Origin: Papilionanthe hookeriana x Papilionanthe teres
Lineage: Eukaryota; Streptophyta; Magnoliopsida; Asparagales; Orchidaceae
Assembly (NCBI GenBank): GCA_022702705.1
Contig: CM040429.1
Location: 4,208,073-4,272,072 of the forward strand
Length of the DNA stretch: 64,000 nt
Reading direction: 5' to 3'
Made by a program: the position numbers and the translations under genes. Each line of letters opens with the position of its first letter. The stretch's first letter is position 1. Positions 22,588-35,600 of the stretch are shown in pieces. The notes below the pieces were generated by a model. That model was not told the origin of the DNA, did no database searches, and worked only from the letters and a program-made list of their open reading frames with translations.

Positions 22588-25500
22588 ATCAATTATCAAC
22601 TCAGAGCCTTTAATTTTGTTAGTCAAGTTTGAATGTAACTTTGTCAGGGGGTAAGGGGTACAAATTTCTTTTTTTGTCGTATATAGCACATCGGCGCTGC
22701 ACCTGCAAAACCTCAGTGTTATAACTGCAGCGTTGTGCATAACAAATGCCCATTTTAAGCCTTTTTTTCCTGTAGTTTTGGTTGGATTTCGTATTCCTTG
22801 TGCAAAAAATGGAGGGCGAGTGTCCTGGTGTGTCTAAAGCGTTTGGGCTTGAGTATGGTGTAATTTACAATATTCTCCGCTTTTTTACTTGATAGTGTAC
22901 TTTTTGGTGTAGCTTAAATAACTCCTTGGTTTTTGCTGTTCTTAAGTTTTTCCATGTTAAATCTATCATTTTCTTTATTTTCTTATTTTGTGTGATTCAA
23001 TTCAATGTTTTGCTTTGGATCTCTATAATTAATTTTCATAATTTACATCTCCCAACATGTGGTATCTGAGCCAAGTTCTAAAGTTTTTTAAGTTTGAGTG
23101 GTAGAAAGGTCGATGAATTAAGGTAAAAGATTGAGAGATTCAATTATTTGAACTTTACTTTCTGGAAAGTAAAAATTGAAGATTCATTATATCAAAAAAA
23201 TTTGTATGTACTATTAGATGGAATCAGCAAGAAACTAGAATCGATGAATCAGGAAGAATAAAAAGTTCTTGATCGTACAACTATATGTTTGATTCGACTT
23301 TCATTTTTCTCATATGTTATTTTCAATATTGTGAATGAAAGGACTATTATTGATCTTATAGATGCATTGATAGGAATGTATGAGAAGCCTTTGATATTAG
23401 GCAATTTTGTTAAGTGAAGAAATTACTCAATATTAATATGCATTCTAGATGATAGTTTGGTGACTGAAAACTTGAATAATTTTAATACTTTGACAAATTT
23501 GTTATGCTATGTTAGCATCAAGTTTGATGCTGAGGTTAGGGCACTGTCACTCTTATCTTCATTATCTCATAGAGGCACTGTTACTATTATCTTTATTGTC
23601 AAATAGTTGGGTTGGACTAGTTACTGCAGTAACTTCTTTAGAAATATATATGAAGCTAAACAATAATGACATTATGAGATTAGTGCTGAATAAAGAAGTT
23701 TACAAGAAGGTGACCTGTGAAACATCAAACTTTGCTATGAATATTAAAACTAAAAGAAAGAATTTGGATTGAAACATAAGCAAAGAAAGATACAAGTCTA
23801 GGAGAAGAAAGTTCAAGTTAGAGGGAGAAAAATGAAGAGGTGAATGCTAGAACTACATGAAGAAATATCACTTTAAATATGACTATAAAACTCCAATGAA
23901 TTAGTAGCAGAGGTCCAAATAGAAAACTATCTATAAATACCTCCATAGATGAAATCCAATGTGACTCCCTTATTTTATCCCTAGATAATATTGAATCATA
24001 TGTTATATATACATGTGTCTCTTTTTTTTTTCAATCAAACAAAGACGTGTTTAAGTACTACACTCAATAATGTCTACGGAAGCTGTATTTGAGAGTTTAT
24101 AAGGATTGAATATGATTTGAAAGAGTGATGTCAATATAAGGTTGTCAAAAGGATCAAACTAAAAAAAAAAAGTTAGACAAGTTTCATCTTTAAAGAAAAA
24201 TTTGTTTTCTATGAGTCAGCTTGCACGGTCAGGATATGTGACTACTTTCACAGGAGATTCTTGAACGTGACTAAATATGCAATAGTGATGACTTGAGGAA
24301 ACATTAATCCACCATTTATCTGTTCAATGAATTATCTTAATCCATTGGAGTTGCTAGAATAAAGGTTGATGCAGATCTATGTCACAGTAGGCTTGATCAT
24401 ATGAGTGAAAAATGTATAAATTCATCATTTCTGAAAACAAACTTTACATTATAAAGTCTATACATTTAGATTTTTATAAAGATTAAGTTTTTGTCATGAA
24501 AATAAAAGTTAGTTTTTCCAAAAAAAGGGTAAAAGTTAAAGTCTAAAAAACTTGGAGTCATGCGTAAATATGTATGCGGTCCTGCTTCAATTCAATTTGT
24601 TGAAGATTCCTTAAAATTTTATCATTTTTATAGATGATCATGCTATGAGGTATGAGTGTATTTTTAAGATATAAATTTGATATATTTGATCTATTTAAGA
24701 AGTGAGAAATCATAGTTGAGAATTAGACATGTTTGAGGTTGATGTATCTCATATTTGATAATAACGACAAGTATCATAATAAGAGTTTAGGAGTTACTAT
24801 TAAAAAACATCACAATTAAATTTTATTTTTGAGTGCATGAATAAAACTATCATAGATTGTGCTAGGAGTATAAGGTTGTAGGAAGGCCTGTCAAAGTTGT
24901 TTTGGGCAGAAGCAGTGAACATTGAATTTATTTAATCAATCATGGCTATCAATACCTTTGAATGAAGGCTTAATTGGTGAAGCTTGGAGTGCCAAATAAA
25001 TAAATCTATCTCACTAAAAAGTATTTAGTTGTTCATCATACGTTCACGTTGATGCATTAGTCAGGATGAAATTTGAACCAAAATTTATCAAGTGCACTTT
25101 CATTGGATATGACTTAAATGAATTTGAATACAAATTCTGGAACTATTATAATAAAAAAAATTATTAGGAGTAGGTCAATGTCACATTCAATAAAATGAAG
25201 ATGTATAAGGATATAAGAATAGAACTCAAGATTATCCACTAGTTACTTCTAAAGATCCCTCTGATTAGGTAGATAAGGAAAATAAATGTGTTTAATATGA
25301 TGAAGCACATGAAGTTTCTCAATTACTTGTTACCGATGTTAGGAGATCCAACAAAATATCATGACCAACATAGAGGTATTTTCTTTCATTGTACTATTTT
25401 TTGTCGATGATGGTGAATCTCAGTGATATGTTCAAGTCATTTAAATATATGGCTTAAAAGAGTGAGAGTTTATCGTGAAAGATGAGATGACAACATTAAT

Positions 25501-27172
25501 GTCAAATTCGACATGAGAATTAATAGAACTATCATATGGTAGAAAGATCACATAATAAGTAGGTTTAAAGACCTAAAAAAGTTTGTGAAGGAATTTCAAC
25601 AAAATAAAATAATTAGCTATATTGAGAGATTCTCCTATAGTGAAGGCAATAACTATCAGAGTTGCATTGAACATAATAACAATGAAAAAACTATAGCTGG
25701 AGTAGATAGATGTAAAGATAACCTTCTTAAATAATATCTTCGAAGAGCCATATACGGTGCAACTGTAAGGAATATAGTTTCCAAGAAAATTACAATTTAT
25801 AAACTAAAGAAGAGCCTTTATGGTTTGAAGCAGACCCAAAATAGTTCTACAAGAGATTTGGCAATTTTATATTAGGTAATGGCTGGGTATACAAAATGTA
25901 AATCAGATCATTGTTGCTTCATTAAATATTTTAATGATTACTATATTATTTTTTTGTATGTTAATGATTTATAGGAAAGAGCATGAAGAAGATTAGAGAC
26001 TTGAAGGAGCTATTATCAAGTGAGTTTGAAATAAAAAATTTAGGTCAAAGTAAGAAAATCATCGATATGAGAATCTGTAGCGATATGAGTGCATGTACAC
26101 TGAAGTTGTCTCAAATAAAATATGTTGAAAAGATTCTACACATGTTCAACATGATTGAGGTGAAATCAATTTTCACCTCCTTAATTGCTTTAAATTATCC
26201 AAGGAGCAATCATATAAATCTAAAGCCAAGTAAACAACATAGTTGACAAGAATCCCATATATTTCAGTTGTTGAAAGTTTGATGTACGTGACGATATGTA
26301 TAAGACCAGATAGTGCACATGTAAGGGGAGTGATTAGTCGATACATCAGTAATTAATGCAAATATTATTGGGAGTCAATGAAGTAGATTCTTAGATATTA
26401 GAGAGAAATAATAAAAAAAGAACTTTGCTTTGGAAGTGCAGTGATTAATCTACAATGATATGCAAATTCAGATCTTGAAGAAGACATTGATGACAAAAGA
26501 AGTACAATATGTTATATCTTCACTTTGTGAAACACAAAAATGAGTATATTGATTTACCAACAACTGAAGCTGAGTATATTGCTATAACTGAGGTTAACAA
26601 AGAAATGATTTGTTTTAATGCTTTATGACAGAACTTTGTAAGGGGCAAAGGAAAGAATAAACTTTATTGTGATAGTATGAGTGACATTTATTTAATAAAG
26701 AATGTTACATTTTATGTCAGGACGAAACACATTCAACTCAGACATCATTTCATTTATTTACTCTTAGAAGATGGTCAATTATATTTAGAGAATATACATA
26801 TAATAATGCAAATAAATTGACTAAGGTTGTGACAGATGCGAAACTAAAGCTATGTTTAGCTTCAGTTGGGGTTCAAGTAGGTTGAGATGGAGATGAGACA
26901 CTCTACAATTCAAAACAATGAAGATGTCGTAGATTTCAAGGACTAGGAATGATTGCAATTTGTATCCAAGTGAAAAATTATTATTACGTTAATAATGTTG
27001 ATCAATTATCAACTCAGAGCTCTTACTTTCACCGGTCAAGCTTGATGGTGAGTTTGACAGGGGTGCCCTAGAATTTTGTTTTTCTTACATAGTGTCTTGA
27101 TGGTATTATAGCTGCATGCAATGCCTCGATGTGCAGTGCTGTGAAAAAGAAGTCTGTTTTAAACAAATTCGC
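22588..27172 (+). mobile_element. Decayed Ty1/copia LTR retrotransposon
   Basis: The 5' LTR is about 22588-23057, followed after 2 nt by a primer-binding site TGGTATCTGAGCC at 23060-23072 (initiator tRNA-Met type). Gag remnants: YSLWKVKIEDSLYQ-like codons near 23150-23200 and DAEVRALSLLSSLS-like codons near 23525. A GAG-pre-integrase relic (HSRLDHMSEKCI) is near 24385. RT relics are LYGLKQTQ near 25820 and YVNDL near 25960, then FEIKNLGQSKKI at 26026. An RNase H relic (TTEAEYIAITE) is near 26565. The 3' LTR is partial (about 26996-27172) and shares ATCAATTATCAACTCAGAGC with the 5' LTR. Stops and frameshifts occur throughout; it is dead and old. Confidence 0.88.
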
Positions 27173-27605
27173 AGATGTTATTTTGATTTTTTTTAAATTT
27201 AAAACAAATATTAATTAGCCTTTATTTAAATATGTTTTTAATAAACATAAATATCAATGCCAAAATATGTCTTTAGGACCGTTTCTAAAATTTTTCTCAT
27301 AAATGACTTTTTTTATGTAAATATAATAATTATTGAAAAATGGAGCAATTCTTTTTAATCCAAAATATCAATACATTTTCAACAAAACATTTATGTCTTA
27401 ATAATTATATGTGAATGTGATGGATCATTATCATATTTAATAATGATTTATCTCTTAATATTTATATTAAAAATGTGTTAATTTAATGAGTCTCAAAAAG
27501 CATCTCTCCGACATAATGTAATTCTTATTAAACAAATTTTTTAAAAAATTATGGTACATTATTACTTAATTAGTTGCAAAAATAAAAATGTATGATGATT
27601 TTCAC
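27173..27605. other. AT-rich spacer
   Basis: No gene or recognised repeat was seen between the copia remnant and the AT-repeat array. Confidence 0.4.
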
Positions 27606-27614
27606 CTAAAAATA

Positions 27615-27616
<2 letters not shown>

Positions 27617-27676
<60 letters not shown>

Positions 27677-27717
27677 TTATGTGCATACCACTCATTATAT
27701 ATTTATTTATTTGTCTA

Positions 27718-27793
<76 letters not shown>

Positions 27794-27834
27794 TTATGTG
27801 CATACCACTCATTATATATTTATTTATTTGTCTA

Positions 27835-27901
<67 letters not shown>

Positions 27902-27955
27902 TTTATGTGCATACCACTCATTATATATTTATTTATTTGTCAAATACATAAAATT
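27617..27955. repeat. Compound array: three about 52-bp units separated by long (AT)n runs
   Basis: The unit AATTTATGTGCATACCACTC, then ATATTTATTTATTTGTC, starts at 27673, 27790 and 27900. The units alternate with AT runs at about 27617-27672, 27721-27789 and 27838-27898. The unit resembles the left arm of the family-A MITE (ATTTACATGCATACC..., TATTTACATGTCTAACACC). Reading frames of alternating Tyr-Ile here are artefacts. Confidence 0.85.
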
Positions 27956-27959
27956 TTAT

Positions 27960-29309
27960 ATTCTTTTCTATCACATCATAATCTCTAAATAAGATACAAT
28001 ACCATTAATATTAATTTTTTTATAAATTAAAATACATCTTTTTATGTAAATATTTCATCATATTTAAACAAAAGAGAATTATAAACAATATATTAAAAAT
28101 GTAACTATATAATTTTGAGCTTCTTTTTTTCTTCGTTGTGGAATGAATCATCTTTTCTCCCTTGTGATTCAGAAGACGGTGAAACATTCATTATCAAGCA
28201 AATATATGTGCCCCAATCAAGTAGTATACAAATTTTGAGTTCATGTATCGATTCCATAGAGTTAATTTCCAAAATGTCCGAATACTACTAATTCTAAGTC
28301 TAATTCAAAATGTTTCAATGTTTTTAAAAGGTTCTCTTTTTGCTCTAGATAGAAATTCTTTCTTCAATTAGATCTTGTGAGCATCCAATTTTTTTTGTTT
28401 TCCACCAAATTATTATCTGATGTCATTGATAACTAGAGACAATTTATTTATTACTCTATTCCTTGAAATAACAAATGTTTGAGCCTTATATTTTGGTTAA
28501 ATCCCGTTAACCCTGCAAAGACTTAGTATTCTTCATTCCTCCATGTGATTACAATCTTCTAATGATAATATTCCTATTCTATCAAAAAATTATGTGTTAA
28601 CCTACTTGTTCTTCTAATCTACGGTCAATAAATAGTTCGACATCATAAGTTATTTTAACTTTTCTAGTGGTAAGGAAGAAAGTAAATGAAGTCTTAAAAG
28701 TTAACAGATCAACTTATTTTTCAAATGCTTGAATAAAATCACATAGAATAAACAACGATTACAAAAAACCAATAATCCAAGAAACAAATTTAGTTCCTCT
28801 GCATTGATATGAAAAACACAAGTAATTACATTGATAAAAAAAATAAGATTTATATAAAAAATAATGGAAAAATACACTTGAATATATTTTCTTCTTGCTC
28901 CAAGCCAATCTTCTTCTACAATCTGCTTTTTCCTTTGAATTTCTCTCAACTCTCTCCACTACACACATCAAATACACTCACAGGCACTATGCACATGGAC
29001 TCTCCCCTCCCAATACATGAAGAAAAACCCCATTTTATCCATTCTTGGCAAAAATTCACATCGAAGCCGTCAAAATGCATAAGAAATTGAACAATGTTGG
29101 TTTATGGTGCCGGGGAGTTGCAATGTGGCACTGTGTTGCTCCAACGGGCGTTTCATGCTGCATTTCAGATGTCTTAATATAGAGCTCTTGGGTTTTGGAC
29201 ATTTCCACCCCACACTGTAACAATGCCATTCTGACACTGCTACTGTACAGTGACCCCTCACTACATCACTTTTGACATTTTTTTGCCCTCTAAATTTCCT
29301 GCACAATAC
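27960..29309. other. AT-rich region with a possible LTR-like remnant
   Basis: About 28880-29290 is less AT-rich and contains CACTGCTACTGTACAGTG near 29236, a kind of sequence seen in some plant LTRs. No partner LTR or gene was found, so the class is unresolved. Elsewhere no coding signal was seen. Confidence 0.3.
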
Positions 29310-29312
29310 TAA

Positions 29313-29574
29313 GGGCCCATTTGGGATAGTTTATTTGGTGCGGTGGCATTTTGAAAATGTATCTCACCTGTTTGGGTAAATTGCGTTTTGGTAGCTTATA
29401 CATTTTTAAAACGCTAAAAATAACTTTGTTACACCGCACCTATCTTGGTGAGGGTGGTCTGGCTTTTACAAAAAAAAAATAAAAATTTATGCTAGCCACC
29501 GCACATAGCTTATCAGTATATTATTTTTAATCAACATATTTTTTCAATAAATTGCAGCTATCCCGAACAGTCCC
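29313..29574. mobile_element. Tourist-like MITE (PIF/Harbinger type), copy 2
   Basis: The ends are GGGCCCATTTGGGATAG and CTATCCCGAACAGTCCC. TAA duplications lie at 29310-29312 and 29575-29577. The internal sequence parallels the copy at 16080-16343 (GTTTATTTGGTGCGGTGG, TTGGTAGCTTATA, A-rich block). Confidence 0.85.
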
Positions 29575-29730
29575 TAAATAAAAACATCATAAAAAACATA
29601 CAATAATATAATATTTTAAAGAAATTTCATCACCCAAAACAAAACAAAATTTGATTGGTCAAAGGCAATTGAGTTTAAAATTAAGATGGGACCCACTTTA
29701 AAGAAAGAGAAGATGAGGTAGAACAATGTA

Positions 29731-29732
<2 letters not shown>

Positions 29733-29770
<38 letters not shown>
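29733..29770. repeat. (CT)n microsatellite
   Basis: An uninterrupted CT repeat of about 38 bp, followed by GAAAAGCTATAAAGAGG. No downstream reading frame supports a gene here. Confidence 0.95.
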
Positions 29771-29774
29771 GAAA

Positions 29775-31355
29775 AGCTATAAAGAGGGAAATGGAGACCG
29801 TTTAATTACCGCATCCCGCAAAGAGAATATATGCCATTCTTCTTCCACAATTAATCGTAGATTCTTCTTTAACCTTCCAAAGCTACATACATATATTTTG
29901 CTTCTTATTCTATTTAATACAAATTAATGGTAAATATATATCGTTATTTACAAATTTAAATTAATTGAGTAATTACATTTTCATTAAGACTAACTCAAAA
30001 TTATTTATGATTAAGTACTTAAACACCATAGTTAAAAAACACTAATTGCACACTCAGAGATTATTAACTTCTCCCTAAACTCTTTAACTAGCTTTCTAAT
30101 TATGAAAGTTTGTATAAGTATTTTGTTTTCTTTTTTTAACATTTTATTTTTGAGAGCTATGTTTTTATCATTATAAAAACTATTAAATTAAAGGTATTTT
30201 TATATAGTAATTAATCTTTGTAGAATAAGAATTACCCAATGTTCTCCATAACTTTTTTTTAATTATTATTATTTATTTATTATTTTTATCATCAAAATTC
30301 TCTATAACTAGAATTTTTTAGGCTTAATTCGCTAGAAGAAATACTTCACTGACATATAATCTCATTGTTCTTCAAACATAATCTGATCAAAAATTAAATC
30401 ATAATTAGGCATATGGTACACATTTGAATAATGCTCAAATAATGTTTGAAGTCATGATCAAAACTTATTAAAAACATGAAGTAAATATATACACTCAAAT
30501 TATGTTCAAACCTTATTTGAACTATGGTGGAACAATATTTCTTTGATACTGTCAAACGATAATATTCAATCATAGTTTGAATAAGATATGAACATATTTC
30601 ACTATCATATTTGAACAAGCATCAGAATACACCATTGACACTCGTTCGAATTATGCTTTAGATCTCTCTCAAAATGACCTAATCTATGATGCAAGATGGA
30701 AACATAAAAGAATACTATTATGTATATTTTAGCCATCGATAAACATAAAATAGCAAACTTTATTCGTGCACCCCTTATTGAGCAAAAAAAACTCAGATAA
30801 AAGTTAGACAACTATAACTATATGAAAAGTCGAAGTGGAAAGGGCAAAACTTCATTCATACTATGCATAATGATAGATGTATATCATAGGCTAATTTGAT
30901 CCCTAAGTGAAATAGCTAATCCATTTCTCCCATTTGTTAGCATTGTAATCCATATAAAATAAAATTTTGGAACATCACATCTCTTAACTAATTGTTGGCT
31001 TTTGAAACTTTTTATTTCTTTATAACACACAATAACTATGTGCTAAAGGTTGGTCCAATTAGCAATTGCTAATCATAGACAAGAATGAGAGATTTATTCC
31101 TTCTAAATATCCAAAAGTGCAAAGGGGTTGTTTGCCATCTCTTGACATTATATTACAAAGTTAGTATTTAATTTTCCTTTTATTATTTATTATGCTACAC
31201 ATCATGCCAAGGGGAGGAATGTTAGCTTAGATTTTAAGCACACATTTGTGGCTTTCCTTTAGGAAAGATTCCCCATATAAAGTAATATATTTTATTTTTT
31301 TAAGAGGATTTTTGTATAAAACCCCCCATTTATTTTCATTTAATGAGAGTAATAG
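29775..31355. other. AT-rich intergenic region without a supported gene
   Basis: Short frames only; nothing recognised. Confidence 0.4.
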
Positions 31356-31359
31356 AAGT

Positions 31360-31612
31360 TCTAAATTTACATACATACCGCACGATTCTTATATATTTAC
31401 ATGTCTAACACCTGAAGTTTAGTATTCACACTTATAACACTATGGTGCCATATAGCCATGCATAAAAAAAGTGTTCTTCACTTTCTAAAAGAATGTAATA
31501 ATGATAATTTTTTATGTAATATTTAATATTTGAGTGATATGCATGTAAATATGAATGTTTAGGTGTTAAATATATAAATACATAAGAATTGCCTGGTATG
31601 CATGTAAACCCT
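31360..31612. mobile_element. Fold-back MITE, family A copy 10
   Basis: The left arm is ATTTACATACATACCGCACG, the core TTCACTTTCTAAAAG, and the right arm AATGTTTAGGTGTTAAATAT, then GGTATGCATGTAAACCC. It lies downstream of the SSADH stop codon. Confidence 0.8.
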
Positions 31613-32624
31613 CCATTATTGAATTTAGAAGTAATTTTAAGTGTTGATAATTCAATCAACTTCTCCTTTTGAAAAAAATCTGTCAAATGAATCCTATATT
31701 TTATCATAAGTGATAAAATTGATCTTATTTTCTGCTGTGAAATTAAGCATCAAAATAATTTATGCCAAGAAATTTTCCATTTGTTTATAATTTATTCATA
31801 CAATAGAAGGTGCAGCAATGCAATTAAGAGAAAATTGATAACAGAATGGAGAAAAAGAGGGGGGGGAATAAACCTTCTGCAAAGCTCAATAAGACAAATA
31901 TAAGCCTCACTGACTCTCTTCATAATTTTGCTCCTTACAACTGGGAAGTAAAAACCACCTGTTTAATTTCCAGAAATTTCAGAATCAGAATTATCAACAA
32001 TTTGATTTGGAATCATAGAAAATGATACAATCTCATTTATTGAATTTTGATGATCAATAAACTACGGAAATTAGGTGGGAGAAATATAGAAGAGAACATA
32101 AAACGAAAAGTTAAAACATTTTCGTTCACAAGCAGAACTAGTTTACGTCTAGGGTGGGCAATTCCCGCCTAGAATTTGTAATTTTTCCATATAAATAATA
32201 AAATTTAATATTTTTTCTTATGCAATTTAGACAATTTAGTAATTTTGTCCGCCCTAAATGATTATGCTTGTATAGAATATGCTCCATCAATATGCTCCAA
32301 ATAGAACTATTTATAGAATACTAATTCCTTGCTAATTAATCTATTAACTACCCTTAATAACCTAATACAAGATATCAAACATATTAAATTCTAATCACTC
32401 TGTTAGATAAACATGGGATCAATACTTAAGAAGTGGCATTAACCATAATCACTAATCAAAAGGATGATATTTAATAAAAATAATTGGATTACTTCGGTTA
32501 AACCAATCATTCATTGCAAATTTTCAACCAAGGACAAATGTTACCAAAAAAAAAAAAAAAAGATAGAAGTACACACCAGGAGCTGCAAAATTTTATTACC
32601 ACCATCAAGGTGAGTTTGAAGTTC

Positions 32625-35600
32625 CTAAATGTTCCCAAAGCACACGTATTTGATCTGCAGCCAATTATGAAAATTGTTATACACTAGTGTTCTTATAATA
32701 GAAAAACAATGCAGCACTATTTACCCGAAATATTGATATTTATAAATTGACCACCCAATTGAATTTTTTGAACTACTGAATCAATGTATTTACATTTGTC
32801 ACGATCAAACCATTGGGAATTTGATAAAAATAAAAAATATGGATAGGTTTTTACCATGAATTTTGATATTTGAGTGAGAATTTAAAAATGGATGAAAAAT
32901 GGTGGTTGATTTGTAAATAGCAACGTATGAAGGTTACAGGGAGGTTATTCAGAGGGTATTGGCGGGGTATTTTCATATTCTACGCCCTGTAACCTCCATG
33001 TAACCTCCCTGATTTGTAGGTTTCAGGTAGATTACAACAAGGTTATAGATATGTGGCCACCTTCTATTGGATGACGTACGCAGCGTTGCGTACGTCTTAC
33101 ATACGCAGATATTTTCCCTATGCAGTTGCCAAAAAAAAACTTACCTCCAAATACTCATCAATGCCATATTTGGAGCCTTCTCGTCCAAGGCCAGACTGCT
33201 TGACCCCACCAAAAGGTGCAACCTATCAAACGGAAGACATAATATTTATGGAATTTTAACCGCTCCTATATAAAATATTAAATTTTATTTCTGATAATTT
33301 ACCTCAGTTGATATTAATCCTTCATTAATTCCAACAAGTCCATATTCAAGTGCTTCGGACACACGCCATGAACGTGGTATGCTTTGAGTAAATAAGTAAG
33401 CAGCCAAACCTGAAAGAATGTGAAAACAGATAGATTACACACAGCCAGATCGAAGGCAAAAATTTGCATACAAATTTCATAGTTTTGAGAGAAAATAAGA
33501 ACTTTCAACATTAAAAGAAGAAATAAAAAGTTCATCTAAATCAAGTCCATAAATGAAAAGTATTGATAGTCCTTACGATCACCACCAATATCAATATGAT
33601 GAAGAAAGTCAGAGTTATCATCGTCATTATCATCAAAGTATATATATATAAAGAAACTTAACATACTCAGCACTCAGTTCCTATGTTCCATATCTCACAG
33701 TTTAAATTCCATATTTACATACATAGCACTTTAGTGTCGTAAATTTATACATGAAAAGATATATTTCACTTTTTAAAAACAAATAATAGTGATATTTTTT
33801 ATGTGATATTAATAAATTTGAGTGCTACATATATATAAGTGGAGATATGTAAATACATAAAAATTGTGTTTATAGAAAAATCATGTTATTATCATTCTCA
33901 TACAGACAATAAATAAAACTATTTCACTAATAACATTCAAAAAAAAAAGAAAAGGAAAGATTGTTATTTTCATTTTCAATAATAAGGGAACGATCAAGAA
34001 ATAATTCAAGCATCACAAAGGCATACCCTTTCTCTCTAAAGCAATACTTTTACTTGAGAGAATCATGATCTATTTAAAAATGAGTTGTAAAGCCTTGAAG
34101 ATGCAAGGTGGGAATGGGTCAAATTTTTATAGATACATAACACGAGAAAAGATCGGGGTACCGAATCATTTTGCCACATTTTTAGTGTTTCTTTCTGATC
34201 ACCCATTAATTTGCAAAAAATATTTAAAAGCAGATAAAAGAGCCCAGCTATTTTCTTAAAGAGATTTATTTACATACCAGACAATTCTTGTGTATTCGCA
34301 TATCTAAAACCTAAAGTTCGACATTTACACCTATGACAACTTGGTGTCATAAACTAGGCATGAAATGTGTATTTCGCTTTCAAAAAGGTGATGATAGTAG
34401 TAACATTTATGTAATATTAAAGATTTGAGTAATATGTATGTTAATATGAATGTTTAGGTGTTAGAAACGTAAATATATAAGAATTTTGTGTCAGCATGTA
34501 AATGTCCTATTTTTTTATAGACTTATGTTCACGAGAATTCATGAATAATTCCACTTAGCTAATTCATGAGTAGATTTATATTTCTTGCCAGGATGTATTA
34601 ATGGTTATTAATGGAAGTTATTAATTGTATGCATGTGAATGTGCTTAAATTTAAAAATGCAAATGCTTTGTATATTTAATTGTACGAGTAGTGATAATAA
34701 TAACAAAGCGTGATAACAAAGCGTGGTAGTTTGACAAACATACTGACAAAATATGATAAAAATCTTACTATAGATTGATAATGCCCACTTCTAAAGAAAG
34801 AAAATATCAATGTTCCTGCTGCAAAATTCAACCGAATGGAAAAGTTTTGTTGGTTTTTAGATACACAAAATTGCGAAAAATGTGGTTAATAGTAAATAGA
34901 AATATAATTCCATAAGGACCTAAGTATTTATATCATAACTATTAAGTAGCATAATTAATAGTAATCCTACTTCAATTTTTAACCATGATAATGTTGACAT
35001 CATTTATATCTTATAAAGGGTTTTTAATTATGTCATGCTATTTCTACAAGTAGAAGAATATATCAGATTAATTATGTGCTCACTAAAATCTTAAAGAGTA
35101 CCTGCATTTGTGTCATTGGCTATGCTAATAGCCTCTTCTTCAGTTTTAAAACGCAAAAGAGAAGCAACCGGACCAAATATTTCCTCCCTGTAAAGAATAA
35201 AATTGAAAACTAAGAAATTATGAAATATTAAACAGGAAATAACTTTTGGGAAAACACTAATTCAGAATATTATATTTTACATTCAGAACACTTACTTTGT
35301 GAATTATTTTTTGTTTCACCTTTTCACAAGGGCGTATTATAGGCATAAGGAAGCCTACCTCATATCAACTAGTTATACTCAGAAGCTCAATGGTTTATAA
35401 TATAATAACCAAATTCTTATAAGGTACAAGTAAAAAATTGCCCCAAATAAATTATACCTAAAATTTCAATTTTCTCATTCCATTGCATTCTAATATCGTT
35501 AATAATAATAATAATAAAACTTTTCATTTTTACCGTCGCATTAGTAAAAAAGAAGTTGATGAGGCTTTAAAGAAAACCAAGGGGAAAGTCGTAGGGCACT

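Noticed and set aside
27617..27955. Regularly spaced repeats considered as a CRISPR-like array
   Set aside because: Only three units, spacers are pure AT runs, and this is a plant nuclear sequence.
27606..27992. Tyr-Ile repeat frames
   Set aside because: Translation of (AT)n microsatellite.
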